In this document: piece after piece, positions 34,963 through 44,412 of the stretch
Position numbering within the stretch: position 1 is the stretch's first letter
Layout: each line of letters starts with the position of its first letter
Assembly (NCBI RefSeq): GCF_017356035.1
Contig: NZ_JAFIQX010000001.1
Location: 868,001-932,000 of the forward strand
Direction of reading: 5' to 3'
From: Longitalea luteola
GTDB lineage: Bacteria > Bacteroidota > Bacteroidia > Chitinophagales > Chitinophagaceae
DNA length: 64,000 bases
Notes under the pieces: model-generated
The model's input: the letters and a program-made list of their open reading frames with translations, nothing else
Database searches by the model: none
Told to the model about the DNA's origin: nothing
Program-made: the position numbers and the translations under genes

Positions 34963-35670
34963 TTAATTCGATTCTCCATTAATGGCTGCAAAGAGGGCGA
35001 CAATATCCTTGTCGAGCTCCACTATCTTATTATGTAACTGTATATGTTTATCCAGGAATGTAGCGCGGGTATTATATAATTTATCAGCCTGCTGGGTCAG
35101 ATCGCTGAAGGCGCCCCTGAAATCGTCGAAATTCTCATCGAGGCTGCAAATGTCAATTTCCATATTCTTATAATCCCTGATGATAGGGGAGAAATAGTTC
35201 TCGTCAAAATCATCAAACTGCTGCTCCAGTTTTTCCTGCTGTTGTTCAGTGGTCGCATATTCATGCTCGGCAGTCTTCAATCCGTCGACGTATGCATCGA
35301 AGATATGGTTGAAATTATGTAACTCGGTAAGCAGGGGCTGGGTATCGTAACAAACGCGTTCACTTTCATCAATGGATTCTATTTCTGTTTGTGTTAACGG
35401 ACCGCCTTCTTCCAGGTAATGCAACATGGGTGTAAGCAGCAGGTACTCATTCTGCAGGTTTTCAAATATCACCTGGCATTGTTGCAATGGTTTTATTGCT
35501 GAAGTATAATAGGTTTCCAACCGCGATAATACCTGTTTATAGGCTTCTGCGCTGTTATGCAGTTCTACATATTTTTCAATGGCTGTTTGTTCCAATGCAC
35601 TTAGTGGCGCTTCGCTTATATATTCCAGGCGTATAACGTGGAAAGGATGGTTAATGATCGTAGGTTTCAT
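34963..35670 (-). CDS. Hypothetical coiled-coil protein (235 aa)
   Basis: No signal peptide, membrane segment or known domain is recognised. The protein is acidic and mostly helical with repeated Leu/Gln/Glu heptads (about 90-235; for example YATTEQQQEKLEQQFDDFDE). It lies between SusD and DeoR copy A on the same strand but is isolated from SusD by a terminator. Function is unknown. Confidence 0.75.
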   Translation of the reverse strand: MKPTIINHPFHVIRLEYISEAPLSALEQTAIEKYVELHNSAEAYKQVLSRLETYYTSAIKPLQQCQVIFENLQNEYLLLTPMLHYLEEGGPLTQTEIESIDESERVCYDTQPLLTELHNFNHIFDAYVDGLKTAEHEYATTEQQQEKLEQQFDDFDENYFSPIIRDYKNMEIDICSLDENFDDFRGAFSDLTQQADKLYNTRATFLDKHIQLHNKIVELDKDIVALFAAINGESN

Positions 35671-35767
35671 AGCACCATTTTATATAAAGCTACCGATTAT
35701 TAACGCAAGATGTAATGGATGACGGCTTTTTAATTGAATGCAAGGTGTGCTGTATACACCGAAAGCA

Positions 35768-35795
35768 GAAGCCTCCCGTTTTACCAGGAGGCTTC
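35768..35795 (-). terminator. Terminator of the SusCD unit
   Basis: A 9-bp stem GAAGCCTCC / GGAGGCTTC has a 10-base loop and lies 66 bp after the SusD stop. On the minus strand the T-run is weak (TCTGCTTTC). Confidence 0.65.
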
Positions 35796-35860
35796 CATAT
35801 TTGTTTTCGGTCTGAAATCGATTATAATAGGAAAGGGTATTCGTTACTGAGACCCGTTGG

Positions 35861-37519
35861 TTATTTCCAACCGGGGTTCTGCATGCTGCTCTGCATATCT
35901 GCCGGATACAGCAGGATCTGGTTGTTAGGCACTGCGTATAAATAGTTCTTGGGATCAACAAATACACGTTGACTGGTTGCGGCATAGGGTGTAATATATC
36001 CCTGCGCATTTCTTTTTACTTCGGGGTTGGCCGGTACTTTGGCGCCCAGGAATATATCTGGGTTCAGTTTGCTATCCATATACGGTCCTTTTTTCCATCG
36101 CATCAGGTCCTGGTACCGGAAACCATCCATCATCAGCTCTACGCGTCGTTCGCGACGGATCTCCCAAATGAGGGACGACAGCTCGGAATCTTTTTTAGGA
36201 TCAGTGAAACCGGGATTAACCGTCAATGGCGCTACCCCAGCTCTTGCCCGCAGCTTATTGATGGTGATATCGAGGTCGCCCTGTGTGATGGTATATAATC
36301 CCAGATTGTCAAGTTCTGCAGCCGCTTCTGCATAATTGAGGTAGATCTCCGACAAATAGAACAAAGGCGCATCCGTGATGTTGGTGTTGATGCCGGTCTG
36401 GATCTGTTTTAATGTAGTGGTATCTGGTAAGAACTTGGTTACGCGGTAGCCGGTTGTTGCCGTAAAACCATTTTTAGTATGCCCCAGGTAATAGAGATAG
36501 GTCGTATCTATCGTCAGCAGCAAACGTCTGTCGCGGTTAGCGAGTACTTTACTGAGGTCATCATCCTTTTGATACAAAGGTGAAACGGTAATTGGTTTTC
36601 CATCAGTGCACAGGTACGATTCTACGGCCGATTTGCTCAAGCCGCTGATAACAGTACTGCTGTACAAATAGGCGATGAGCGAGTGCATCAGGTAGGTAGG
36701 TTCATACCTTTTGTACAGGATCACTTCCCTGTTGGGAGCTAAATTATCTGCATTGTAAATAGACAGGTAATTGTTGCCAAGTGTATAACTGGCTTTTGCC
36801 ATCAAAGCCTCCGAAGCTGCTTTCGATTCCTGCAGGTATTTACCGGCATCGGGCAGGCCGAGCTGTGTATGGTATTTCCGATAGGTTCCTTCGAACAGGC
36901 ATACCCGTGATTTAAGGGCCAGGGCCACATCTTTATTTACGGTGTTGGGCAGATCTGTTTGACGAAGGTTCGCTATCGCGAAATTAAGATCGGCCAGCAC
37001 ACTATCCATAATCAGTTTACGCGGGGTGCGGGGTTTATACAGCTCCTCCGTATCAGTAACTTCATACGACCGGCCATACCAGGGCACATCACCAAAGATC
37101 TGCACCAGTTTGTAGTATTGCAGGGCCCGGAAGAAGCGGGCTATTCCACGCCAATGGTTCTTTGCATCATCGCTCATGGCTACCATGTCGATCCGCTCGA
37201 GCAATATATTGGCTTTCCTTACGTATGCGAACGTCCAGTCGGCATTGGTTGCCGGCGTGGTAGGTTGATATTGCGTAAAACCAGACGGTAACTGATCATC
37301 GGTAAATGTGGTAAAATAAAAATCGCCATTGGTGCTGGAGCCATTGCCAAAACCCGGGAACAAATTATAGAATTCCCAGTTATAGGCCCGTACGCTGTTC
37401 TCGTCTTTCCAATAGGCAGGATCGGTTAACGTATCCGGATTGTCTTTATCAATGTATTTGCTACAGGATGCACCTGCCAGCAATAGCAACAGGAACAAAT
37501 AAGCTTTATTAAATTTCAT
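35861..37519 (-). CDS. RagB/SusD-family glycan-binding lipoprotein (copy 1)
   Basis: 552 residues. Lipobox LLAGASC puts the lipidated Cys at about residue 19. The usual SusD helical TPR-like core follows (WRGIARFFRALQYYKLVQIF; ALALKSRVCLFEGTYR), with the C-terminal segment IRRERRVELMMDGFRYQDLM found in most family members. It forms the lid on the SusC transporter encoded 30 bp upstream. The substrate cannot be read from sequence, and no glycoside hydrolase is adjacent, which is atypical for a complete utilisation locus. Confidence 0.95.
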   Translation of the reverse strand: MKFNKAYLFLLLLLAGASCSKYIDKDNPDTLTDPAYWKDENSVRAYNWEFYNLFPGFGNGSSTNGDFYFTTFTDDQLPSGFTQYQPTTPATNADWTFAYVRKANILLERIDMVAMSDDAKNHWRGIARFFRALQYYKLVQIFGDVPWYGRSYEVTDTEELYKPRTPRKLIMDSVLADLNFAIANLRQTDLPNTVNKDVALALKSRVCLFEGTYRKYHTQLGLPDAGKYLQESKAASEALMAKASYTLGNNYLSIYNADNLAPNREVILYKRYEPTYLMHSLIAYLYSSTVISGLSKSAVESYLCTDGKPITVSPLYQKDDDLSKVLANRDRRLLLTIDTTYLYYLGHTKNGFTATTGYRVTKFLPDTTTLKQIQTGINTNITDAPLFYLSEIYLNYAEAAAELDNLGLYTITQGDLDITINKLRARAGVAPLTVNPGFTDPKKDSELSSLIWEIRRERRVELMMDGFRYQDLMRWKKGPYMDSKLNPDIFLGAKVPANPEVKRNAQGYITPYAATSQRVFVDPKNYLYAVPNNQILLYPADMQSSMQNPGWK

Positions 37520-37549
37520 ATTATTGAAATTGTAAGTGATAGTTGTGGT

Positions 37550-40500
37550 TTAGTAAGTGATCTGGATACCAAATGAAAATTGACGGTTGAAGGGGTAGGT
37601 CCTACCCGTATAATTCAATCCACCATCTGTTATCTCCGGATCGATCGGTGCACCTACATTTGAAATTTCAGCCAGGTTTTGTCCGCTCACATAAAACCGC
37701 AGCTTCTGTACCTTGTAGCGGCTTAACAGGCTGGCCGGCATGGTATAGCCTATAGACACGTTCTTCAACCGGCAATAAGCCAGGTTTAACAAATAGCTCG
37801 ATTGCGGGTAGAAGTTATTGCTACCGTTCAACAAACCGCCAATGGTGCCGGTTTGGTTATTGGGGTAGGGGGAAGGATAACGGGCATCTGTATTATCGGG
37901 CGTCCAGAAATCCATCTGGTTGGCATATAAGATGTCAAGGCTTTGGTACATGGGCAGAATGGTATTACCGATACCCCACCAGCTGCGTTTGCCTACGCCC
38001 TGAATAAAGATATCTATATCGAAGTTTTTCCAGCTGCCACCGATACGGGCGTTATAAATATAACGGGGCTGGGTGTTACCAATTACTTTCAGGTCACCAT
38101 GATCCTCGAGGGTCATTCTGCCGCCGCTGATCGTGTCGTTACCATCGAGGTCCTTGTATTTGATATCGCCCGGGCCGAAATCGAAGTTTCCGGTTTCCAG
38201 GTTCTTTTGATAAGGTGATTTGGTTACGTCTTCTGCAGATTCAAAGAACCTGTCGGTTTCAAAGCCCCAGATTTCCCCATAGGTTTTGCCTACATAGTTG
38301 AGGCTGCTGTTGATAGACATGCTGGGGTTTTCCCATTTCGTAAACACAGTTTTATAATCGCTGAAGCCAAACGTACCGTACAATGAAATGTCTTTACCAA
38401 TGTCATAATTAACGTCGATGTTAACTTCATAACCACGGGCGCGGAAATTACCTGCATTAATGTATGGGCCAGCCACGCCGAAAGAAGCGGGTACTGCTAC
38501 CTGTTGGATCATACCTTTGGTATTGCGTTCGAACCAGTCGAAGGTGATACCGATGTGATTATTGAGAATGCGGGCATCGAGACCGAAATCGAGGGTGTTC
38601 ACGCGTTCCCATTGTAAAGATTTGGCAATAGCGGAAGGCTGGCTAATACTTTGTGCATAGATACCTGAATTATTTAACCAGTTGGCCTGGGTGCCTGTCA
38701 TTATGGTTTGGTACAAACTTCTTCCGGTGGAACTTATATCCTGGTTGCCCAACTCGCCATAAGAAGCGCGTAATTTAAGGTCATTCAAATACGGCGTGGC
38801 AAAATCCATGAACTCTTCCTGGCTGATGCGGTAGCCGGCAGATACGGAAGGGAAAAAGGCCCAGCGGTCCTGTGGCGGAAACAGGGAAGAACCGTCGTAA
38901 CGGCCATTCAGTTCCAGCAGGTATTTTTCTTTATAATCATAGTTGATACGGCCAAAGTAACCGGCAAAGGCTTTCAGGCCATGTCCGTTCTGGCTCCAAC
39001 CGCGGGGAACGTTTGAAGACGACGGGCCTCCGCTCCAGTCACCAGCCGCCGTATTGAATTCAGGTTGTGATGGATCTAACAATCCTTTCCGCGATACATA
39101 GTAGTTGATATTCTCATTGTCTTCGGCGTTGATACCGGCAATCACTTTCAAATTGTGGTCACCGAATTTGTCCTGGTAGGTAGCAAAGGAGTTCAGTGTA
39201 TTTACTTTTAAGCGGCCGTTGGTATAGGTCAGTGCATTCTGTGAAGCGGCGATATCTGACAATGTCAGGGCGCCGGCTGTCCAGTAATCCCAGGCTATTA
39301 CCGGGCCACTGGCTTCTTTGCGCAGGATGTTATCGCGACCGATCGTGTAATCGGTGCGGATATTTAATTTTTTGCTGATCTTGATGGTAGCGCCCAGGTC
39401 TATGCGCTGGTAGTTGCTAACCACCTTGCTTTTGTTGGCTGCCGCCATATACGCCGAGTTGGTCCTGAAATATTTTCCCTGGTAAGTGCCATAGGGGAAA
39501 TAGGATCCCCAGCGCCAGAAATAATACCAGTAATTCTGGTATTCATAAGGGTATTCGTATTCAAAGTTCCGGTACAGGGTTTTGGCGCTTACATCGAGCC
39601 AGTCGGTTACAGTGGCGTTAACGCCTGCTGTTACGTTGTATTTTTTCAGGGCGTCAGGATTCATTTTCATGATACCGCCGTCATAGCTGTAACCTGCCGA
39701 TAAGTAATAGGTGATCTTTTCACTGCCACCGGCTATGTTCAGGTTATGCAATTGGGAAAAGGTGTATTTGTTCAGCATTTCTTTTTTAGGGTCCCATACT
39801 TTATAAAAATAAGTACGGCCATCTGGCAGAATGTCCCAGTCTTCGCCTTTTACCATTTCAAGTCCGTTCTTGCCGGCATAATTGTTCTTCCAGTTAACGA
39901 TACCGTCTCTTAATTTCAGCAGGCTCATGCCAAACGTTTCCGGTTGCAGCTTGGCGCGTACGGCTGCATCGTGTATTGCCTGCAGCTCATATTCAGGGTC
40001 GGCAAAGTCGGGCATTATGGTAGGCTTATTCCAGGAGAAGTTATTGGTATATGAAATAGATGCTTTCTGGTTTTTACGACCCGATTTTGTTTTGATCAAT
40101 ACCACGCCAAAAGCCGCACGTGCGCCATAAATAGAAGCAGAAGCCGCATCTTTCAGTACCGAGATGCTTTCGATATCCTGGGGGTTGATGATAGACAGAT
40201 CGTCTGTTTGTACGTTATCGACCAGGATGAGCGGCCTGGCAGCGCCGTTGATGGAGCCGACACCGCGGATGGATACACTGGCGTCGGAAGTCAGGCCACC
40301 GTTACCATATTGAATGGTTAAACCAGGCACAATACCCTGCAAAGCCCTGGTAGGGTCGTTGAGGGGTTTACTGCCAAAGGTTTTGTTTACATCAACGGTG
40401 GCAATGGCGCCGGTAAGGTTTACCTTCTTCTGGGTGCCATAGGCTACAACCACTACCTGATCGAGCGATGACGCGGTTTCCAGTTCGATTTGATAAGAGG

Positions 40501-40768
40501 TGGTGCCGGGCGTTATGGCAATTCGTTGTGCTTTATAACCGGTATGGGATACTTCAATAGACTCATCCCCATCGGTTAGTTCAATAGTGAATTTTCCATT
40601 CAGATCGGAAAAAGTGGCTTTTTTGCTTTTACCAGTGATGACAGTAGCGCCGGGAATAGGGTTGTGCGTTGCTTTGTCGTGAACCTCCCCGCTGATCGAT
40701 TGCCCAAGTGCAGCGCTGATCAAACAGCTGCATAGTGCCATCAGTGCAAGGAAACGGGCTTTTCTCAT
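37550..40768 (-). CDS. SusC/RagA TonB-linked outer-membrane transporter (copy 1)
   Basis: 1072 residues. Signal peptide 1-22 is followed by a carboxypeptidase-regulatory-like domain (24-100, ISGEVHDKATHNPIPGATV). The TonB box region VVVVAYGTQKKVNLTGA leads into the plug with the SusC signature ALQGIVPGLTI and VSIRGVGSINGAARPLILVD, then a 22-strand barrel ending with aromatic terminus FSFGIQITY. It lacks the N-terminal STN domain found in copy 2, so it is not wired to an anti-sigma factor. DeoR copy B lies 101 bp upstream on the same strand and is the likely regulator. Confidence 0.96.
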   Translation of the reverse strand: MRKARFLALMALCSCLISAALGQSISGEVHDKATHNPIPGATVITGKSKKATFSDLNGKFTIELTDGDESIEVSHTGYKAQRIAITPGTTSYQIELETASSLDQVVVVAYGTQKKVNLTGAIATVDVNKTFGSKPLNDPTRALQGIVPGLTIQYGNGGLTSDASVSIRGVGSINGAARPLILVDNVQTDDLSIINPQDIESISVLKDAASASIYGARAAFGVVLIKTKSGRKNQKASISYTNNFSWNKPTIMPDFADPEYELQAIHDAAVRAKLQPETFGMSLLKLRDGIVNWKNNYAGKNGLEMVKGEDWDILPDGRTYFYKVWDPKKEMLNKYTFSQLHNLNIAGGSEKITYYLSAGYSYDGGIMKMNPDALKKYNVTAGVNATVTDWLDVSAKTLYRNFEYEYPYEYQNYWYYFWRWGSYFPYGTYQGKYFRTNSAYMAAANKSKVVSNYQRIDLGATIKISKKLNIRTDYTIGRDNILRKEASGPVIAWDYWTAGALTLSDIAASQNALTYTNGRLKVNTLNSFATYQDKFGDHNLKVIAGINAEDNENINYYVSRKGLLDPSQPEFNTAAGDWSGGPSSSNVPRGWSQNGHGLKAFAGYFGRINYDYKEKYLLELNGRYDGSSLFPPQDRWAFFPSVSAGYRISQEEFMDFATPYLNDLKLRASYGELGNQDISSTGRSLYQTIMTGTQANWLNNSGIYAQSISQPSAIAKSLQWERVNTLDFGLDARILNNHIGITFDWFERNTKGMIQQVAVPASFGVAGPYINAGNFRARGYEVNIDVNYDIGKDISLYGTFGFSDYKTVFTKWENPSMSINSSLNYVGKTYGEIWGFETDRFFESAEDVTKSPYQKNLETGNFDFGPGDIKYKDLDGNDTISGGRMTLEDHGDLKVIGNTQPRYIYNARIGGSWKNFDIDIFIQGVGKRSWWGIGNTILPMYQSLDILYANQMDFWTPDNTDARYPSPYPNNQTGTIGGLLNGSNNFYPQSSYLLNLAYCRLKNVSIGYTMPASLLSRYKVQKLRFYVSGQNLAEISNVGAPIDPEITDGGLNYTGRTYPFNRQFSFGIQITY

Positions 40769-40869
40769 AATTTGTTTTTTTTAGTTAGTAGGAAAGTGCT
40801 TTCAATCCTGTTGGTTACAGGCTGGTTTTTACAGTTAACTGGAAGTCGTGATATATAGGGGTGCCGGGG

Positions 40870-41619
40870 TTACAGCACCTGGATACCGGCATCGATGTAT
40901 GGCTTCAATACAGGTGCATCGGGTGGCAGTTCGGTGATCAGCACGTCGATGTCGGAGATATTGCAAATGTGAATGGGCTGCAGGGTATTGATCTTTTCGG
41001 AAATGGTGCAGCATACCACTTTACGCGATGAGTCGATCATGATCTTTTTCAGCTGCGCTATTTCCCAGTCGTTTTCAGTAGTACCGCGTTTGATGTCGAT
41101 GGCATTGATGCCCAGGAAACACAGGTCGGCATTGATGTTCTTGATCTTGGCAATCGCTTCTGCGCCGATGGTGATCTTGGCATTTTTGGATACCCGGTCG
41201 CCGATCATGATGACTTCAATATTGGGATGCTGCATATACTCGAGAATGGCGGGAATGCTGCCTGAAATAAAAGTGGCTCTTAAAGAGGGTGGCAGTGCCC
41301 GGGCCATTTCAATGATGGTAGTGCCGCCGCTGGTAAGTACAAACATGCCGTTCTCAATTAAAGCGGCTGCTTTTTCGGCTATGATCCGTTTCTGGTCCTG
41401 CGAATACACGCTTGGACCGGCGTATATAACGTCATTGAAAGAATGAGACAGGGCGCCGCCATGAACTTTTATCAGTTTGCCTTCTTCTGAGAGTTCCTGC
41501 AGATCGCGGCGGATGGTGTCTTCCGAAACGCGGATCTCATGACTGAGCAGGGAAGAAAGTACTTTGTTATGCAGGTTGACCTGGTGCAGGATATATGCCT
41601 GACGTTCTTTTTTCAGCAT
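40870..41619 (-). CDS. DeoR/GlpR-family transcriptional regulator (copy B)
   Basis: 249 residues with the same architecture as copy A. The first 43 residues differ only at one position (SHEIR versus SQEIR), and the sensor domain is more diverged (for example AGPSVYSQDQ versus PTDNVYSQDH). This fits shared DNA targets with different effectors. It is upstream of, and codirectional with, the SusC gene. Its own promoter carries GCATAAA and TTTATGC boxes. Confidence 0.93.
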   Translation of the reverse strand: MLKKERQAYILHQVNLHNKVLSSLLSHEIRVSEDTIRRDLQELSEEGKLIKVHGGALSHSFNDVIYAGPSVYSQDQKRIIAEKAAALIENGMFVLTSGGTTIIEMARALPPSLRATFISGSIPAILEYMQHPNIEVIMIGDRVSKNAKITIGAEAIAKIKNINADLCFLGINAIDIKRGTTENDWEIAQLKKIMIDSSRKVVCCTISEKINTLQPIHICNISDIDVLITELPPDAPVLKPYIDAGIQVL

Positions 41620-41670
41620 ACGCGTTAGTTGGTTTCAATTCAAATATAACAGGAAATGTAGCACGAAGAC

Positions 41671-41744
41671 GCATAAATTGGATTAAATCTGTATAAATAA
41701 CGCACGAAATTGTGCATGTTTTTGGCTTAATACTCAATTTATGC
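41671..41744. promoter_or_regulatory. GCATAAA / TTTATGC boxes upstream of DeoR copy B
   Basis: GCATAAA at 41671-41677 and the inverted TTTATGC at 41738-41744, with a CAAATATAAC element at 41641 that is also present upstream of copy A. Confidence 0.45.
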
Positions 41745-41812
41745 GGTTATTTGCGGTATTATAATATGTAGAATGTAAAAAGTGAAGCTTGATAAGAAGG
41801 AAGAAGCATGAA

Positions 41813-42262
41813 ATAATTAGCTAATGTGATAATTAGCTGATGTGATAATTGAATACAGTTCCGATATTGAAGGGGATTGTGGGTGCCGGGGCAAGCGATA
41901 AACGTTAATTAGCTAATGTGCTAATTAGCTGATGTGCTAATGAATTAGATGATGTGATAATTAGCAAATGTGATAATGGAATACAGTTCCGATAATCAAG
42001 GCGACCGTGGGTGCCGGGGCAAGAGATAAACGTTAATTAGCTAATGTGCTAATTTGCTGATGTGCTAATGAATTAGCTGATGTGATAATTAGCTGATGTG
42101 ATAATTGAATACAGTTCCGATAATCAAGGGGATTGTGGGTGCCGGGGCAAAAGATAAACGTTAATTAGCTAATGTGCTAATTAGCTGATGTGCTAATGAA
42201 TTAGATGATGTGATGATTAGCTAATGTGATAATGGAATACAGTTCCGATAATCTACGGAATT
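41813..42262. repeat. 128-bp exact-period tandem repeat, about 3.5 copies
   Basis: The landmark GAATACAGTTCCGAT begins at 41851, 41979, 42107 and 42235, exactly 128 bp apart each time. Units also share GTGGGTGCCGGGGCAAG and GATAAACGTTAATTAGCTAA. The rest of each unit is made of octads (GCTAATGT, GATAATTA). AATTAGCTAATT is a self-complementary word. No coding potential is seen. Confidence 0.9.
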
Positions 42263-42290
42263 GTCAATGAAAATCAAACCCGACTAAAGC

Positions 42291-42388
42291 GCGTTCCGCG
42301 TTCAGCGTTCAGCGTTCAGCGTTCCGCGTTAAGCGTTCAGCGTTCAGCGTTAAGCGTTCAGCGTTTTGCGTTCAGCGTTCCGCGTTAT
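42291..42388. repeat. Fourteen exact-phase GCGTTCA-type heptads
   Basis: Words GCGTTCC, GCGTTCA, GCGTTAA and GCGTTTT run without a phase break. The last word, GCGTTAT, contains the stop codon of the barrel protein ending at 42385. The sense-strand word is TGAACGC, as in the array after the FecR stop at 56821. Confidence 0.9.
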
Positions 42389-42843
42389 TTAATAACAAAC
42401 CTGATCGTGAAGGCAAAGGCGTCGGGTACAAAGTTGATATCGGGCAGGAAGTCCAGCTCGGGTTTCCAGTCTAACGAAAGATTAACAGGCGCATTGGTGA
42501 ATTTATAATCGAGTCCCACAATACCGGTAGGTCCAAGGTAAGTATCCCCATCCTGGAAGCCTACATATGCACCACCCCCATAAAACCAGCTAAGGCCCGG
42601 AGTGTTGAATTTATTATGGATCTCCAGCAATGCACCAATCCCAAACCGGTTGCCCCAGGCTACGATCCCTTCTATAGCGGTCTTATCGGTTGCAAAAAAT
42701 TTACCTGAAATAGCGCTGCTTAAAGTAGGCGAGGAGTTGCTGAGGCGTATACCGGCTGCAAACCGGTAGTCCTGGGCGGCTGCACGCTGGCAAATAAACA
42801 TACAACATAGTATAACGGGCAGGGTTATGGAGACTCTCTTCAT
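42385..42843 (-). CDS. Small outer-membrane beta-barrel-like protein
   Basis: 152 residues. A signal peptide (VSITLPVILCCMFICQRAAAQ) is followed by alternating beta strands with aromatic girdles (YRFAAGIRLSNSS; WFYGGGAYVGFQDG; VGLDYKFTNAPVNLSLDWKP) and a terminal AFAFTIRFVIK. It is probably an 8-stranded barrel of the OmpA/OmpW size class. Function is unknown. Its stop codon lies inside a heptad array. Confidence 0.75.
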   Translation of the reverse strand: MKRVSITLPVILCCMFICQRAAAQDYRFAAGIRLSNSSPTLSSAISGKFFATDKTAIEGIVAWGNRFGIGALLEIHNKFNTPGLSWFYGGGAYVGFQDGDTYLGPTGIVGLDYKFTNAPVNLSLDWKPELDFLPDINFVPDAFAFTIRFVIK

Positions 42844-43188
42844 GAAAAACAGTTTTTGAATTTCAATGATAAATTACCATCTCTACAAACAGCTATGGAG
42901 CCACCTCGATATCATGCTGCACATTGTAACCGTTACCAGCCGTGTATTGATTTATGCCGGTGTCACCGGGGTTGTATACTAAAAACGAAAATAGTGCCAA
43001 AGGTATTGATTAACTGTCTGTTAAAGTAGTTGGAGCGTTTTTTAACGTATCATTAGTCTGTTGCGGGAGGCAAACCGCCGGCCGTATAAAATGATGATAG
43101 CAGGCGCTGCCTTATAAAAATAGCTTAACTTCACTGTAATCGCCACGCAAAGGTGGTGCGCCATTATGAACCTTCAAATCCTGTTACA
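42844..43188. other. Divergent promoter region, no gene seen
   Basis: This is the gap between the minus-strand barrel gene and the plus-strand oxidoreductase. No repeat array and no convincing open frame are present; the promoters must lie here but I cannot place them confidently. Confidence 0.5.
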
Positions 43189-44289
43189 ATGAATACTGTT
43201 TCACGCAGACGTGTAATTAAAACGATTGCTGCCGGCAGCGGCATCCTCTTACTTTCTCCCAATACATTATTAGCCGGTAACCGCCGCAATAAAGATAAAC
43301 TGGGTGTGGCGTTGGTTGGACTGGGATATTACAGTACCGATCTGCTGGCGCCTGCATTGCAGCAAACAAAACATTGTTACCTGGCTGGTATTGTTACCGG
43401 CACGCCGTCAAAAGCGGAGGCCTGGAAGCAGAAATACAATATTCCCGATAAGAATATTTATAACTACCAGAACTTCGATACCATTGCCAACAACCCCGAT
43501 ATCGATGTGGTATATGTTGTGCTGCCTCCTTCCATGCACAAGGAATATGTGATCAGGGCTGCCAATGCGGGTAAGGATGTATGGTGCGAAAAGCCGATGG
43601 CTTTAACCGAAGCGGAATGTAATGCCATGATCAATGCCTGCCGCTCCAACAAAAAATCGCTGGCTATCGGCTACCGGTTGCATCATGAACCCAATACCCA
43701 GGCCTGGCGCCGGATCGTTAAGGAAAAACAATTGGGCAAAATAACAAAGGTGAACTGTGCAGCGGGTTATCGTGATAACCGCACCGACCACTGGAAGCAG
43801 AAGAAAGAAATGGGTGGGGGCGTTCTATATGATATGGGCGTTTATTCAATACAGGGAGCAAGGCTGGGCACGGGAATGGAACCGATCGCTATCGTATCGG
43901 CCCAAACTTCTACCACCAGGCCCGAGATCTATAAGAACGGACTGGATGAAACCACCATCGCCACCCTGGAATTTCCCGGGGGTGTAATGGCCGATATCAA
44001 AACAAGCTTCGGCGAGAATATCAATTTCCTCAATATTACCTGTGAGAAGGGCGAAGTGAAAGTGCAGCCCTATTCTTCATACAATGGACAAAATGCAACC
44101 AGTCCGCTCGGCACCATCAATCATCCTTACAGTATTCCCTTTCAACAGGCCAAACAAATGGATGATGATGCGCTGAGCATTATGCAAAAGAAGCCCATGC
44201 TGGTGCCGGGAGAAGAAGGCCTGCGCGATATCAGGATCGTGGAAGCTATTTATAAGTCAGCCAATACCAAACATCGGGTAAAATTGTAA
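43189..44289 (+). CDS. Tat-exported Gfo/Idh/MocA-family oxidoreductase
   Basis: 366 residues from ATG 43189; the frame is open twelve codons further upstream. The N-terminus carries a twin-arginine signal (VSRRRVIKTIAAGSGILLLS). The Rossmann fold follows (LGVALVGLGYYSTDLLAPAL), with the catalytic-region motif CEKPMALT and the C-terminal beta-sheet domain (GGGVLYDMGVYSIQGARL). Periplasmic members oxidise sugars using a prebound NADP. It is monocistronic with a strong terminator. Confidence 0.93.
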   Translation: MNTVSRRRVIKTIAAGSGILLLSPNTLLAGNRRNKDKLGVALVGLGYYSTDLLAPALQQTKHCYLAGIVTGTPSKAEAWKQKYNIPDKNIYNYQNFDTIANNPDIDVVYVVLPPSMHKEYVIRAANAGKDVWCEKPMALTEAECNAMINACRSNKKSLAIGYRLHHEPNTQAWRRIVKEKQLGKITKVNCAAGYRDNRTDHWKQKKEMGGGVLYDMGVYSIQGARLGTGMEPIAIVSAQTSTTRPEIYKNGLDETTIATLEFPGGVMADIKTSFGENINFLNITCEKGEVKVQPYSSYNGQNATSPLGTINHPYSIPFQQAKQMDDDALSIMQKKPMLVPGEEGLRDIRIVEAIYKSANTKHRVKL

Positions 44290-44308
44290 GCACATTACTT
44301 AATAAATA

Positions 44309-44346
44309 AACAAGGTTGTCCCTTTTCTGAATTGGACAACCTTGTT
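44309..44346. terminator. Bidirectional terminator between convergent genes
   Basis: A perfect 13-bp stem AACAAGGTTGTCC / GGACAACCTTGTT has a 12-base loop and AT-rich flanks on both sides. It serves the plus-strand oxidoreductase and probably also the minus-strand OstA-like gene. Confidence 0.85.
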
Positions 44347-44412
44347 ATTATCTGTTATTACGCATCTCCGCTTCTGCGAAATGCGATGAAAATTTGTTGT
44401 TATTGGCGTTCT

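Noticed and set aside
34963-35670. Part of the SusCD operon
   Set aside because: A hairpin terminator at 35768-35795 separates it from susD and the protein has no glycan-related feature.
41813-42262. CRISPR or integron-type array for the 128-bp repeat
   Set aside because: The units are near-identical throughout and contain no variable spacer or cassette ORF.
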